Assembly: GCA_028023455.1 (NCBI GenBank)
Contig: JAQFVV010013348.1
Coordinates: 62,001-126,000, forward strand
Direction of reading: 5' to 3'
Source: Epiperipatus broadwayi
Lineage: Eukaryota; Onychophora; Udeonychophora; Euonychophora; Peripatidae
Length of the DNA: 64,000 nt
The notes under the pieces are model-generated. The model searched no databases. It worked only from the letters and a program-made list of their open reading frames with translations, and had not been told where the DNA came from. The position numbers and the translations under genes were made by a program. Of the stretch, positions 41,781 to 56,300 are shown one piece after another (positions within the stretch are counted from its first letter, which is position 1; the number at the start of each line of letters is the position of its first letter).

Positions 41781-43609
41781 TCTATATATATATATATATA
41801 TATATATATGTCTCATCTTTTACCTGACCATCATGGAGCTGCAGATCATATAGGAAAAAAAAGATGTCTTGTCTGAAAATAATATTCTACGCCTTTCAAC
41901 TGACCAGAGAAATAAGATGTTTTTAAATAGAAAGAAGAAAACATTCACCTGCATTCGAAGGAGATCAGAAAGATGAATTAATCTACTGATAAATATTAAT
42001 CATCAAGTCCAATTAATTGTTCCAGCAACTGAGTTTAAAACCCCAGAAATTTATAAATGTGAAAACAACTGCTGTATTTCATCCACTAAAAGAATCATGC
42101 TTGACAGGAAGAGAAGAAAAAATAATATAAAGATTTCCAAATTGTCCACTTAAGCAAATAACCTCAATAGGATCATCATCATCAAATAATTATACACTTT
42201 AAGAAAGAGATTGTTCCAAAGAAACATGAAAATTGTTGCTGCCAAAGATAGACATTAAACAAGAAAAATTTGACTCATTAGAAGTCGCTACAAAGAACTG
42301 GTAGTATAAAAAAATTTGATATATTTTCTTTATGATATCAGAGTCTTAATAAAATTTTATCTATAAAGTGGTATAGTTTATTTAAAGAACTTTTAAAGAC
42401 AATTCAGATAGATTAAAACCAATAATTTCTTACCAATAATAACCTTGAGCTTCATAAATGATCTTGAATGTATCAAAATTATTTGTTTATTAATTTACAG
42501 TTATGAAATATTAATGTGTAAAATAATTTTTTGTATTATTATTTTGGTTTTAAATAATATTTTGTTATTATGGGATAAAACACGCACCTATATAACAATA
42601 TTTTTACATGTGTATAATTGTGTGTGAATGTGAAGTAATAAGTAGTGGTAAAATATTAAATTACTTTGTTTTAAGAAAGTATAGATTTCAGCTTAGAAGG
42701 GAGGGGGAGAAAATAATTTAAAACTTGTTTCTAAAACTTGCTCTTTCCAATTTTACTAACATTTATTTTTGTCATTCTACTTACATGTTAGATTTATAAG
42801 GTATGTGTGCCAATGAGTGAATATTTTTTTTTATATGAAATACTTTTCTTGTGGATGGAACATTTTAACAAATCGGTTACCCAATTTAATACAATATACT
42901 TTTGAAATACATTTATGGGAAAGGGGGAAGAATTTAAAATTTAATGTTATGATTTTAAAACAATCAATTGTGATTACTGTTGTTATTGTTAATATAAATT
43001 TTCATGTAAACATAGAAATTTTTATGTATATGTTAGAAATGCAGTAATAAATATTAGTTTATGTTATTAAATGAGGTGTATATAGTTCATTAAGTGTAGT
43101 CTTTATCAAATGTGATTATTCATCATCAATGGTTGAATATTAGTTGTTTAAGATATGATAGAATATGCTAAGATTAACAATAATTATGAATTTCATTATA
43201 AAAATTAGGTTTATGATTAGGCTTGGTCCTAAAGCTGTGGTTAAAACCATTGTCATTATCGTTATCATTATTGTCATCATCGTCATCATCATCAACATTT
43301 TAATTAATGAGCTGTTTAAATGTTTAAAAGCCATAAATAAATATTGATTTCATAGTATTTAGTGATTTCTTAGTATTATTATAACCACCATCCCCTCATC
43401 TATTTCATGCAAGGATGAGTGAATTGCCATCTTAAATCAATAGTAATCTGAGCTAGTAAAACTTATAAAAAATATTGAAACACATTTGTTATGCTAAGGT
43501 CTAAGAAATGATTTATGTCTAAGGAATTCCACTTCAGTTTAAAGATGTTTTATGTTACCTATGTGTTTACTTAAATATTAGTGCATACAATGCTATGGGT
43601 CTAAAATCA
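40650..43609. other. AT-rich intergenic DNA with paired (AT)n tracts
   Basis: No gene recognised. Two (AT)n blocks at 41748-41776 and 41783-41808 face each other across TTTTTCT. A TATAAAAG sequence occurs at 41557-41564 without a supported gene downstream. A degenerate (CAT)n stretch lies near 43250-43293. Confidence 0.5.
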
Positions 43610-43720
43610 AAATCATACATTTTGTAAGAAATAAGGTACCAAAAGGGATTCAAACCCGGTACATGTGAAAGGTTATTAGATATGACTGTGTCTAGATTCA
43701 AATAATCTAGTGGTGCCCTG
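43610..43720 (-). repeat. tRNA-derived SINE fragment (putative)
   Basis: On the minus strand ACCGGGTTTGAATCCC at about 43644-43660 is a good RNA polymerase III B-box with T-stem pairing. About 35 nt upstream GACACAGTCATAT is an A-box-like sequence, and CCTTTCACATG lies where an anticodon loop is expected. The 3' body reads TTTTGGTACC. The A-box is weak, so a chance B-box is possible. Confidence 0.4.
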
Positions 43721-45114
<1,394 letters not shown>

Positions 45115-45222
45115 TTTTTGTTAAAAGAGGTTGCCTTGACAACAGTTTGAAATTGTTGATTGCTATGGATATTGGGATTGTCTAAGTGTTGAATGGTTAT
45201 AATGATTATATATATATATATA
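45115..45222 (+). repeat. (AT)n-tailed dispersed repeat, copy 3
   Basis: Contains GTTGCCTTGACAACAG, TTTGAAATTGTTGATTG, GGGATTGTCTAAGTGTTG and TATAATGATTAT followed by (AT)n, the same order as the minus-strand copy at 18786. Confidence 0.65.
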
Positions 45223-48200
45223 TAATTAAGAAACAAAATATTTTTGTTGAATAGTTTACATGTGAATTGATTACTCCTCATTTATTATAATTAATATATG
45301 ACTATCTGGATATATTTATCATATGTTGAAAAAACAATACAAAACTAAAAAAAGATAGGTTATGTGATAGCATAAATATTGCTAAATAAATACATAAAAA
45401 TATACTTTGCAAAACTTAATTAATATTTAATTTGTTTAATATTGTGATTATAAAAATAAATATAAGATTATAAATTTATATTTCATAAAAATATTATGCT
45501 ATAAATGTTTATTAAATATACAAATTTTATTAATATTATCTATAAATATTTATACCTGAAAACTTATTTTAATTTTTTTAAAAATATGAATTTATAAACA
45601 AATAAAAATACTTTTATTTAAACAAACATAACATATCATTAATAGTTATATAGTTTTTTCTTTTGTTTACTATTTACTCTAACCTCTTTCTTTTGGTAAT
45701 GTTATATTTTTCTTGTATAGTAAACAAACACATACAATCTCAAACCTTCAACAATTTATTAAAAAAATTCTTAGAAAACTTTTTTTTTTATTTACAAGTA
45801 ATGACCATCAAATTCCAACTCTAATGAAAAGCAATATTTATTATATATGTCAACAAATTTAAGATCCACTTGTACACATTGTATGAATATAAAAAATGCA
45901 ATTAAAAATCTTTTGTATATTCCATGGGAAATCCCATGTTCATTTCTGTTGTATAAATTGATATTATATGTAATTCATATTTATTCAAAGTTATTAATAT
46001 TCTATTAAAATTATTTACTTTCATGACTTGTTTTTATTTTTAATAAAATATTTTATAATTATCATTTTATAGGGTTGAATACTGCTTCATTTAGTATAAA
46101 TATAGTGCTTGGATTTATATAATAACCATAACAGTTGTTAATTTCTTCAAATATTCTTACAAATATATTACAACAATTAACACTGATATAACTATTTATC
46201 AAGATAAAATGATTTTTATCCAACGTCATTATATTTAGACTGTCAAAAGACTTGAAGTCTTTTGACAGATGATTTATAAATTTAGCTCATAGTATTTATT
46301 TTAAATTTAAAATAAGATTTATATATATATATATATATATACAAACTTTTGTGCAGTTTAACTATTGAAATAAATAATGAGAGTGTTTAATCTAAAATCA
46401 GGGACTTAAATATATTTTTCTCAATAGTAACATTCTTATATCAATATTTTACATATTGTTTATCTTTTTAAAACTTTATAAAAATAAATATTACAATATG
46501 TCTTAAAAATAATAAAAAGAAATATAATTTTTCAAATTCAAACATGAAATATGTTTCAAAAACCATTTAAAATTGGACATTTCTTTCAATTTATTTATTT
46601 TAGTTAACACAAGCAATATTCTAAATATTCGTTTTAAATAAATTAAATATTTTAAAACAATATATGGAATACATAAAATTTACTATTTTTAATTTATCCC
46701 AAAACATTTAAAACATGTATACATATATACTATACTTTTAACAATAATTTAATATATTATTTTATGATTAAATATCATTTTTAAAATGTATGCAGTAAAT
46801 AAAATATCAAGAAATAATTATCAATGCATACTTTATTTTAATATTGTCATCATATAAAACTATTTACATACTTTTATTAATATATTTCTAACATATATAT
46901 GTTATCACTTTTATTATAATTTGTCCTAAGAATAAATAAAAAAATATATTAATCTTAAAATTTTACTACAAGATCTAAATAAAAACAATGAATTTTGATA
47001 CATTGCAAGGTAAAAATATATACAGTTATTTTAAATTATCATATATTTTCAAGATTACTATTTAATAATAATAATGCAAATTATTTTAATTAATTTTAAA
47101 TTGATTTAGATAATTTTAGAATTAAAATAAAAGGCATAAGCTATCAATCATTTTATATAGACAACATCACCAAGCTTAAATTCAATTCAGAATGTTACAA
47201 TATAGATTTATATGTATTATTGGTGTCAAAAGATTGGTTTTCACCCTTTCATGAAGAATTAGTTACATTTATAAATATTATAAAACACCATAATGAAGGA
47301 AGTTTGATTTGTTTTATTCAAACAATAGTGAATTTTGATTTTATATTGGAGTAAATTTTACATGGTTCAATATTTGTATAAATATTTGATTTTAATATTA
47401 TCAAATATATAAAGGAGTTATATTTGAAACTGAATTCAGCAATATATTTTTATACTAATAAATTATTAGATATATTATTTAAATCTTTTCATAAATACTA
47501 AACATCACTTTCTTATATTTGTAAATCAAATTTATAAATTAGATTTATTTTTGGGTAAATTTAAATGGAATTATTTCTTGGAGAAGAATGAAAACTTTTT
47601 TATAAGCATTTATTGATTTTTAATGAATTTATAAAAAAAAACATATTTTCTTTTCTGATAAGAAAATTTAAAATAATATAAAATTATTAAATTCATAATG
47701 AGATAAAAGATAATAATTTTTTTTTTTAGAAAATAAGTATTTTAATTTGAAATAAATAGAATAACTTTTAACTTAAATATTAAACTCATAAATAGAATAA
47801 CTTTTGCTTATTTGCAAACAGCTATTTATAAGATTAATTTAAATAATCTAATTTTCTCATTACATACCTAGAAGCCAATGAATACAATTCTTGAATCAAA
47901 TAAATTTTATTAATATTCAATAATCTATCCAATTTATATACATATATATGTTATAAAGATTTATAGTTGTAAGAGAAAATTAATATATGGACAATCCAAA
48001 ATGTTTTTTTTTTCCATATATATAATGATATAAACTTAGCTAGTTCTATTGCAGTTATATATTACAAGATTTTTCATTGGGAATCATGTTTAAATAGGAA
48101 AATATATCAAGGATTCTAGAATAATATGAAAGAAACTAATGTAGAAAAAAAAACATTGGAACAATAGCTTATACTAATCTTAATATATAACCTAAATAAA

Positions 48201-49609
48201 ATAAAACAATCATATTTGTAAAACTGTTGTATATAATAGATAATAATGGTCATTGTGAAGATGTTATTCATATTCTTTTTCATTGAATAACAACATAAGA
48301 GAGGGTTATATACAAGTCTATAAATCATGTGAGAAAACACTAATTGTTCAGATATGCATTACTAGTATTAATTTTCTTGCACTTCTCTGTCAATAAATAT
48401 TTTAAAGGCATAGCTAATCACCTATGCAGAGAACTCATTGGTTGTGCTCATGTCAGACCTTGATTTTATTGTGAGACTGATATTTCAAATAAGAAATTAA
48501 GCACAGTAGGTAGGTGCTCATTTATATAAAAATAAGCTCTAAATATGAATATTAAAAATGTATTGATGGAGACTGCAAGCAAATTAATACCAATAGCTCA
48601 TATCTTAAAGATTAGTTTTCTATAATATAATTTACATACATAGATTACTAATACATTAATTACACATATGAGTGCATAAATAAGTAATGTTTAAAGTAAA
48701 GATTCAATTGTTCAGTCATAATCTGAATTTTTTTTCATATATAAAAGAAATAAAATATTGTTTAAATCTGCTTAGGAATTGAAAGAAGGTTAAATTCTAC
48801 AAAAAAAAAAAAGAAAAATGATCAAATCTTAAATAAAGATAATTATAAAATTTAATAAAAGCTAAATTTAATTGAACAATATGTAATTTAGAAAAATACA
48901 GGATTACATTGGTGGAAAAAAATTACAACAGATTAGTGGTTAATCAATAAAAAAAGTAAGAAACTAGATGTAAAACAGGATAAGAATTTTGGAAATGTTG
49001 TCATTTAGGTAATGGTTATATAAGTAAAAAACAGAATTTAAAAACAAACAATATATTTGAAGAGTCATGGATTAGACATAGTCTAAGAGAATGATGTTTA
49101 TAATAATACTCAGTAATGAATCAAAAGAATTCTTGATAATAAAAAATAAGAAAAATATGTGTCAACCCTTCTAACATGTTTTAACTAAAGCTTTGTTAAT
49201 ATAGCTCTCCAACTTTAAAAACATTTATAAGGAGCCCAGAGAAAGAGAAGATATGAAATGTAATCTCTTTACCCATGAAAAAAAAAACAGTTTCTTATAA
49301 CCTGCACTTATACAGTCTGTGTATTTATGCAGCAACTTACTAAAAACAAAATGAACCTAACTTGAATCAGCTAGAAAATATAGAATTGTATTTACAAAGT
49401 ATGTAAGACATGAACTTAACAATCTATCTTGTATGATTATTGATTTATTTAAAGAAGCCATTATGAAGTTTTATATATTTTTATACATAGAAATAACAGG
49501 CCTTTTTAATATATAAAAATAAACATACTTATATTTTATCATATGTATTTTGAATATAAACATTGTTTAAATTTGTTATTGATGAATATTCCTAGTGTAG
49601 CATAAATTT
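45223..49609. other. Very AT-rich intergenic DNA
   Basis: No protein family, RNA gene or repeat family recognised. A short (AT)n tract lies at about 46319-46340 and a perfect palindrome at 46240-46268. Confidence 0.5.
46240..46268. repeat. Perfect 29-bp palindrome
   Basis: CTGTCAAAAGACTT, one G, then the exact reverse complement. The 14-bp arms have no mismatch and a one-base centre. Confidence 0.95.
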
Positions 49610-49625
49610 ATATATATATATATAT

Positions 49626-52600
49626 TGTAACCGTAAATCTTCTCGTGGCCAACTATAGCCATCGAAGGCCATTGCCCTCTCAACTACCTATCGTGCCGAA
49701 CTCGTTGCGGCACCAAAATTGTTACCATTTGATTGTGTCCCAACTACATAACATAAGTGCGCTAAGAATCGTAACCTTGATCACTGATCAACTCCCACTG
49801 CACATTGTCAGCTATTAAGAGCTGTAACCAAAAGCATATCATGCTATCTATTTTATGCACCAAAGACCACAATCAACATCTGGAGCAACTTACCATAGAC
49901 CAAACTAATGATCTAACATAAACTTTTATGATTTAATTTGATCGCAGCCAGGGTGTACCGTGAAGACCTATCATAGTAGTATGATAAAATACATTAAACA
50001 AATTATAAGTGCAATGTTATTACTTTTAAACCTTAATTTGCGATTTTTATGGTATGCGACCCTATGGCCGACCATGTACAAGATGGCATAATTTGTGGAA
50101 CTACATAAGATTATGAAATTTTAAACCATCTATATGATTTTTAATACGAATGCTAGTCCAGGTAAAGCTTTGCAATAAATAAATATAAATACTTGGGTTC
50201 TTTTTTTTATAGTTTACTATATTATTGAGACTCTTATTATACTGACAAATGACAATTTAAAAACGTTAAGTAAATATATTGAATCATGTCATTATTTGGT
50301 AAATCTGTTTACAAGTTTAATAATTAATTTATAATTTTATACTAGAATCAACTACGCAAAGCCACAATGATGGAAAAGGTAAATGGGATTTTATTGTACC
50401 TTACTCATCATAAACTACCAAAGACGAAAAGCATCCAAATGTTTTCTCAAAAAAATATTTATAAACTCTTATATCATGTTGACGATAATATGTAATTCAA
50501 GGTATGCTCTTTAATGTATGCTCTATCCAAAGTTTATGATTTCTGATTTTATGAATGACACATAGCAACGGCACAGTAAGTTTAATTATAAATCAACTTT
50601 TATTTACAAATTTATGAATAATAAGTAATTAATTCCAATGTTATAATTAAAGACATAAATAAACAAATAAAATAAATAAATGATAATTCCATTGACTTTC
50701 TTCAATAACATCTCATAGGTACAGTTTTAAAAACCTAATCATACCTTATATTTCAATCTAATATAATGAATATTGAGGAAATTATACTAAATTCAGCATC
50801 AATTCATGAAATATTGAACGTCATTTCCAGATTCAATAAATCCCTACTGTACACCTATAATAATATAATAAATAATATTATGTCTGTAGGATTTAGCTAT
50901 AATGTAATCATTAAATAAAGTGAAAATGTAAACTTACATTCCGGTAAATAATAATCAACCAACAGTTAATTATCATGAAGTAACTTGAATAGAGTGTCCT
51001 GCTACCATTTAATAATCTAACTTATAAATTCTACTTACACTTGAAAGAAGATGATTTAGCAGATCAACTAAAATACTTTGCCCAACTTATATCTGTGAAG
51101 CAAAACATATTCCTGTGGATGTATTCATCTACACGTAGGAATTAAATAACACTAAACACTTTGGTGGATTTATACACCATCATAAAGCAATAAGTAAAAG
51201 TACACCATTCCGCGGATTAACCACCAGCGCAGGAATGAGTGTAAAATACAAAAATGGCAATTAAATAATCTGCGGATTAACCACCAGCACAGATTAATGC
51301 CCTTTAACATTCTAAAACAACATTACTATTTACTTCACATTAAAGTGCAAAATCATCCTCCTCAGTTCTTCTGACCATTCAGAATACACTAACACTTTAG
51401 CAAATGTGGGTTCTTGCATAATAAAATGTTACACTAATCAGGACAACTAATGTACTACTTATCTTGCTTAAAATAAAACATATGTAATATAGTATAAGTA
51501 ATATTAGTATAGGAATATAAATCTGGAAAGACTCACAAAATACCTCATAAAGATTGATACATCTCATGAATTCATTTAGTACTTTTCAAGCTTTTTCGCA
51601 AGCGCTATTCTCTTGAATAAATATTTTATTCAACCCCTATTAATTTAAACTTAATAAAATATAACTTATGAACTTCACATGCAAGTTCATATAACGATAA
51701 AATTAAATAATACATTATTCATCAAATACATAAAATTTAACAGGTGTGTGTGTGATATAAATTAACTGTATAGCATTTTATAGTTCACTACATGAATTAT
51801 AGCAGGTGTGTGTATCACAAATTGGATTGTATAGCATTTTATAATTCCAAATAGGATCCGTGGAATCCATGTACGATGTGTCGAACAATAAATATACGAA
51901 GCAATAGCTATATCTTTAGTTGAATTCCATACATGCAATTTTATCCGTTTGTATTTGTTATTATAATCACTATTAGATTACCGATTTTACGTGGCTACAT
52001 AAACATGAAACAATTTCAAAAACATGACACGCAGAATTTAAATGAAAATGTTTTTCAAAAGTTATTAATCTCTACATTTCTCTATTAAAAATGTTCCAAG
52101 TTTATCACATCCATGCGAATATTTATTCATCCACGCTTAAATCTAGGAATACTAATTATAGCAATTAATTCAATCATTCCAACTGACGATAAAATTAGAA
52201 AATAGCTTTGATTAATTCTTTGAAGACTATTTATTATCCAAATGTTAAACAAATTAACTAGCAAATAGATTACTGTCATTGTAAAGTTAAATATCAATCA
52301 ATACTATATTTTTATTAGAATTAGATACGGAAATATTAAACTATGTTGATAACTTAACATTTTACTTGAATTTAAACTTCTTCTTTTTTTTAAAAAGCAA
52401 ATTTTTATATTCATAAAAAATTCTGTAATTAAAATACTTATTTAATTTTTCCAAATTGTAGAATAATAAACATTTTAAAACATACCAAATTCTTGCAATT
52501 AATTCTTTTAAATTTAAACTGGGAAGCTCCGACATTTTAAAAATGTAATATTGGGAAATTATTACCGGTGATTCGATCCACTTGGCCAGCCGACTTGAAC

Positions 52601-53177
52601 AGACTTTTAAATTTAGCAATTCATCTTATAATTAATTACCACTATGTTATATTTACGTTTATAGCAAATTTTGTGGTAATCCGTTTACTTATTAACTATT
52701 TTAAAATAAGCTTATCAAATTTACACCATTTGCCTTTTACCATTTTCTTTTCTTTCTCCCTCCAAAAGCAAACTAACAGACGATCTTCCCTTAAATTCGC
52801 GCTCTTTTCTTTTTTTACATTGAGACGCATACGTAATTACTGTATTTATTTTTAATAATTAATATTTAATTGAACAAATGGTTTTTTTTTAATTCAATGG
52901 AAATAATAATTTAAGATCATTTTAAACAAATAAAAATAAAATATTATTTTTAATAATATTTTACCAAATTTTAATGTGTTGTCAAATTTTTAAAAAGTTA
53001 AACATTTTGATATGAGTTAGTATATGGGAAGAAGCAAATTTAAATTTATCAAAATAATATAAGAGAGTAATCTGTTCAAAGTGCAGCTCAAGCCAATCAA
53101 ATCACCAAAAGAAGAAAGAGAAATTTTTATACTAGTTACATCAATTAATATATTTTATACTAAAATATATGGTTACA
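49626..53177 (-). repeat. 3' LTR (3,552 bp)
   Basis: On the plus strand it starts TGTAACCGTAAATC and ends ATATATGGTTACA. It matches 59254-62824 end to end with a few dozen substitutions and small indels. The largest are a missing ~12 bp near 49748 and a missing ~9 bp near 50505 relative to the other LTR. No convincing coding frame. It contains the hairpin row at 51109-51295. Confidence 0.95.
51109..51384 (-). other. Row of hairpins in the 3' LTR
   Basis: Hairpin 1 (51109-51142): ATTCCT/AGGAAT outer stem, GTGGATG/CATCTAC inner stem, ACGT 3' bulge. Hairpin 2 (51159-51187): CTTT/AAAG, GGTG/CACC, ATCAT bulge. Hairpin 3 (51207-51236): ATTCCGCG/CGC-A-GGAAT. Hairpin 4 (51267-51295): AATCTG/CAGATT. 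Hairpins 3 and 4 share the loop GCGGATTAACCACCAGC but have different outer stems that both pair. A fifth, TTCTGA-CCAT-TCAGAA, lies at 51369-51384. Confidence 0.7.
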
Positions 53178-53195
53178 GTTTACACCCCCCTACGG
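53178..53195 (-). promoter_or_regulatory. Polypurine-tract-like site (plus-strand primer)
   Basis: On the minus strand CCGTAGGGGGGTGTAAAC directly precedes the 3' LTR. The G-run next to the LTR boundary is the expected position of the PPT. Confidence 0.65.
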
Positions 53196-53331
53196 AAAAA
53201 ATTTATCTTTCTTTAGAATTCCATTTAATCAAATTCTACTAAGGTACATCATAAGTTACTATTTTTATTATCCTATCTATAATTTATCATCAATCTGAAT
53301 ATGGTATAACATTTATACGATATAAATCCTC

Positions 53332-56300
53332 CTAATTTATTGAAGGTACAGGTTTCAAACTACGTGCATTGTAGGTGCCTCGGATTCCTTCAGGGGTTGA
53401 GAGCATAAATGCATTCTCTCCCACCTGGCTTTCAATCATGAAAGGTCCATTATATAAGCTTAAAAATTTTCTAAATTCGTTTTTCTTTAAGTTGCTAACA
53501 TGAGGAGTACGGACAAATACAAAATCTCCGACCTTAAAAGGGTGTGGTTTACCTTTATACTGTTTAGAGCGCTTTTGGCCCATTTTTCTTAAATTCTGTC
53601 TGGCTTTTTCTATATCAAGATTACTATCTATTTCTTCTAGAATGATGGGTAAAGGAGTTTTAATTAGTAATGGCTCCTGTATTCCAAATTGAAGCCTAAT
53701 AGGAGCAAATTTTGTGGATTCATTCATGGTAATGTTTATGTAATTTATAACTTCAGGCAACTTATTTACCCACAACCGGTGATTATCCTTTACATAGACA
53801 CGAAATAGCCTACTCAATTCCCTCATCACCCTTTCACACGGATTGGATTGCGGATTTCTTATAGAACTCATTATATGTCGGATATTCTGTCTTCTAATCC
53901 ACTTTCTCCATGTGCTGGAAATAAAAGCAGTAGCATGATCCGTAAGAATAGACATAGGTTTTCCCACCAAAGGAAATTGACTATTGCTAAGACTTTTAAT
54001 GACATTTTTTGCATCAGTCTTAGGAACAGGATATGCACATACATATTTAGTAAATAAATCATAGGTAACTAGGATGAATTTTTGTTTATTAAAGGGTGGA
54101 AGAGGTCCATAGAAGTCTAATGATAATATCTCATTAGGTCCCCCTGGAAGAATAGGTTGAAGTACCCCAGCATGTGATTTTCCAGAATGTTTTGACTTCT
54201 GACAAATCTCACAGTGTCTTAATTGACTTACAATTGATGTATACATGTTTGACCAGTAAAAATATTTTTTTAATATGTGCTCTAATTTTGGTGAGCCATA
54301 ATGACCATATTTGCAATGAACATAAGAGATTAGCCGATTAGTCATAGACCTAGGGATCACTACCTTCCATGAGCTATCCTTGTTAGGTATAGTCTGATAC
54401 ATCAACATGCCCTGATATAATTTGTATCTACTTTTAATTCGGGTAATGTTCCTATTCTGGCCTATGGGTACAGTAGGATCAGATAGTAATTTAATTATTC
54501 TTCCAAATTTCACATCTTGAGACTGTTCTACTGCAAGGTTCTTATAATCACCTTCAATAGTTTCATCTGTAACCAACTCAATATTTGTAATTACAATATT
54601 GTGATGGTTGGGATGAAAAGACAATGAATCTACAGGGTTATGGCTCAAAGCATCTGCTATGACATTTTTACCTCCCTCATAATATTGAATTTTGTATTGA
54701 AACTGTTGGAGATAAAGACTCCATCTTACCAACCTTTCGTTGTTTAAATAACTTTTATTAAGGAACTCTAAGCTCCTATGATCACTTAAAACCACAACCT
54801 CTGATCCCAGCAAAAATTGACGAAGTTTCTGGAAAGCCCAGACTACAGCTAAGGCTTCCTTTTCAGTAACGGAGTAATTTAGTTCAGGCCCCTTTAGACG
54901 CCTGCTCAAAAAGTACAAAATTTGAGGTTTCTGAAAATCATCCAATTGGTATAGAACTACTCCTAATCCAAAATTACTGCTGTCAGTCTGTAAGTAAAAT
55001 ATTTTGCCAAAATCTGGATAAGCCAAAATGACCTTTTTTAAGAATGTAGCCTTTATCTTATTAAATTCTAATGTATGCTCATTGTTCCACTTCCATTTCA
55101 CATTTCCTTTTAATAATAATGACAGTGACATGGTATCATTGGAAAAATCTTGGTAAAATTTGTGATAATAGTTACACAAGCCTAGGAATGATTTAAGCTG
55201 TTTCTTAGTTTTAGGGATAGGAAAGTTTTGAATGGCTGTCACTTTATCCGGATGGGGTTTAATTCCCTGATCACTGACCAGATGCCCCAGAAAAGTGATC
55301 TCAGTGGCTACCAATGTACATTTTTCCAAATTAATTTTTATATTATTAGTGTGACATTCAAAAAAGAATAAACCCAAATCATTTAAATGTTCATAGATGT
55401 CTGCAGACGCAATAACGATATCATCCACATACATAATTATTTTATTCTTTAATTGAGTGGAAAAAATTCTATCTAAACACCTAATAAGTCCTGCTCCACT
55501 GTTAATCAAACCAAAAGGCATCCTTTCAAAAACATAGGATTGGCCTTCAAAACGGAAAGCAGTGTACTTTTGGTCATCAGTATGCAATGGAATTTGCCAG
55601 TAACTGGCCGTCAAGTCAAAAGTTGAAAAAATATATTTGCCCTTGAATTTGATCAAAAGTTCATGAATAGGTGGTGGTACGTCACGTTCTGGAATGGTTA
55701 ATTGGTTAAGTGCACGTGCATCTAGGCACACCCGAACTGATCCATTTCTTTTTCTTACAATCACAAGAGGATTGACATAGGCTGAAGGGCTTTTCTTGAC
55801 AATATGCCATTCAATCATTTTATTGATTTGCTGCTGTACTTCTGCCTGGTATTGGTATGGAATGGGGTATGATCGCTGCTGGAATGGTGCTTCATTCCTG
55901 AGTTTGATTCGATGGACGTATCCTCCAATAATACCTGGTATCTTTGAAAATATATCCTTGTACTGGATCATCAATTGATGTAATTGTTCTTTATAATCAA
56001 TATCCAAAATGTTAGAATCATCTAATTTAATTTTTATGTTCAATTCAACTGATGTATCGTGTATGACCATTAACTGATTCAATTGAACATCTATATTATC
56101 ATAAAAATGACAAGAATCATTATTAAAGGCAAAAAGTTTGTTTTTAAAATCAATATTGCATTTATTTAAACTCATGAAGTCAGAACCAATGATAACTTCA
56201 TGAATAAGATCGGGCATTATTAGGAAAACATGTCCAAATTCAGATTCACCAATTTTTACATTAAGCCAGGTTTGCTTATTCATAAGTTTTGCTTTTCTCC

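Noticed and set aside
42010-42150. A coding-like stretch with several cysteines (YKCENNCC region)
   Set aside because: Too short, no intact motif, and neighbouring frames are closed by stops.
43250-43293. (CAT)n stretch giving Met/Thr/Ile-rich frames on both strands
   Set aside because: Simple repeat, not a gene.
45923-45940. Short hairpin CATGGGA-AA-TCCCATG
   Set aside because: Seven-base arms are not remarkable at this scale; nothing else supports a function.
52362-52855. Frames of 85 and 95 codons present identically in both LTRs (also 62019-62503)
   Set aside because: Conservation is explained by near-identity of the two LTRs. The frames overlap on opposite strands and are low in complexity.
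53178-53331. Possible env or third frame after pol
   Set aside because: Only 154 bp lie between the pol stop and the 3' LTR; no frame fits.
53848-54062. Short frames on both strands inside pol
   Set aside because: Shadows of the pol reading frame.
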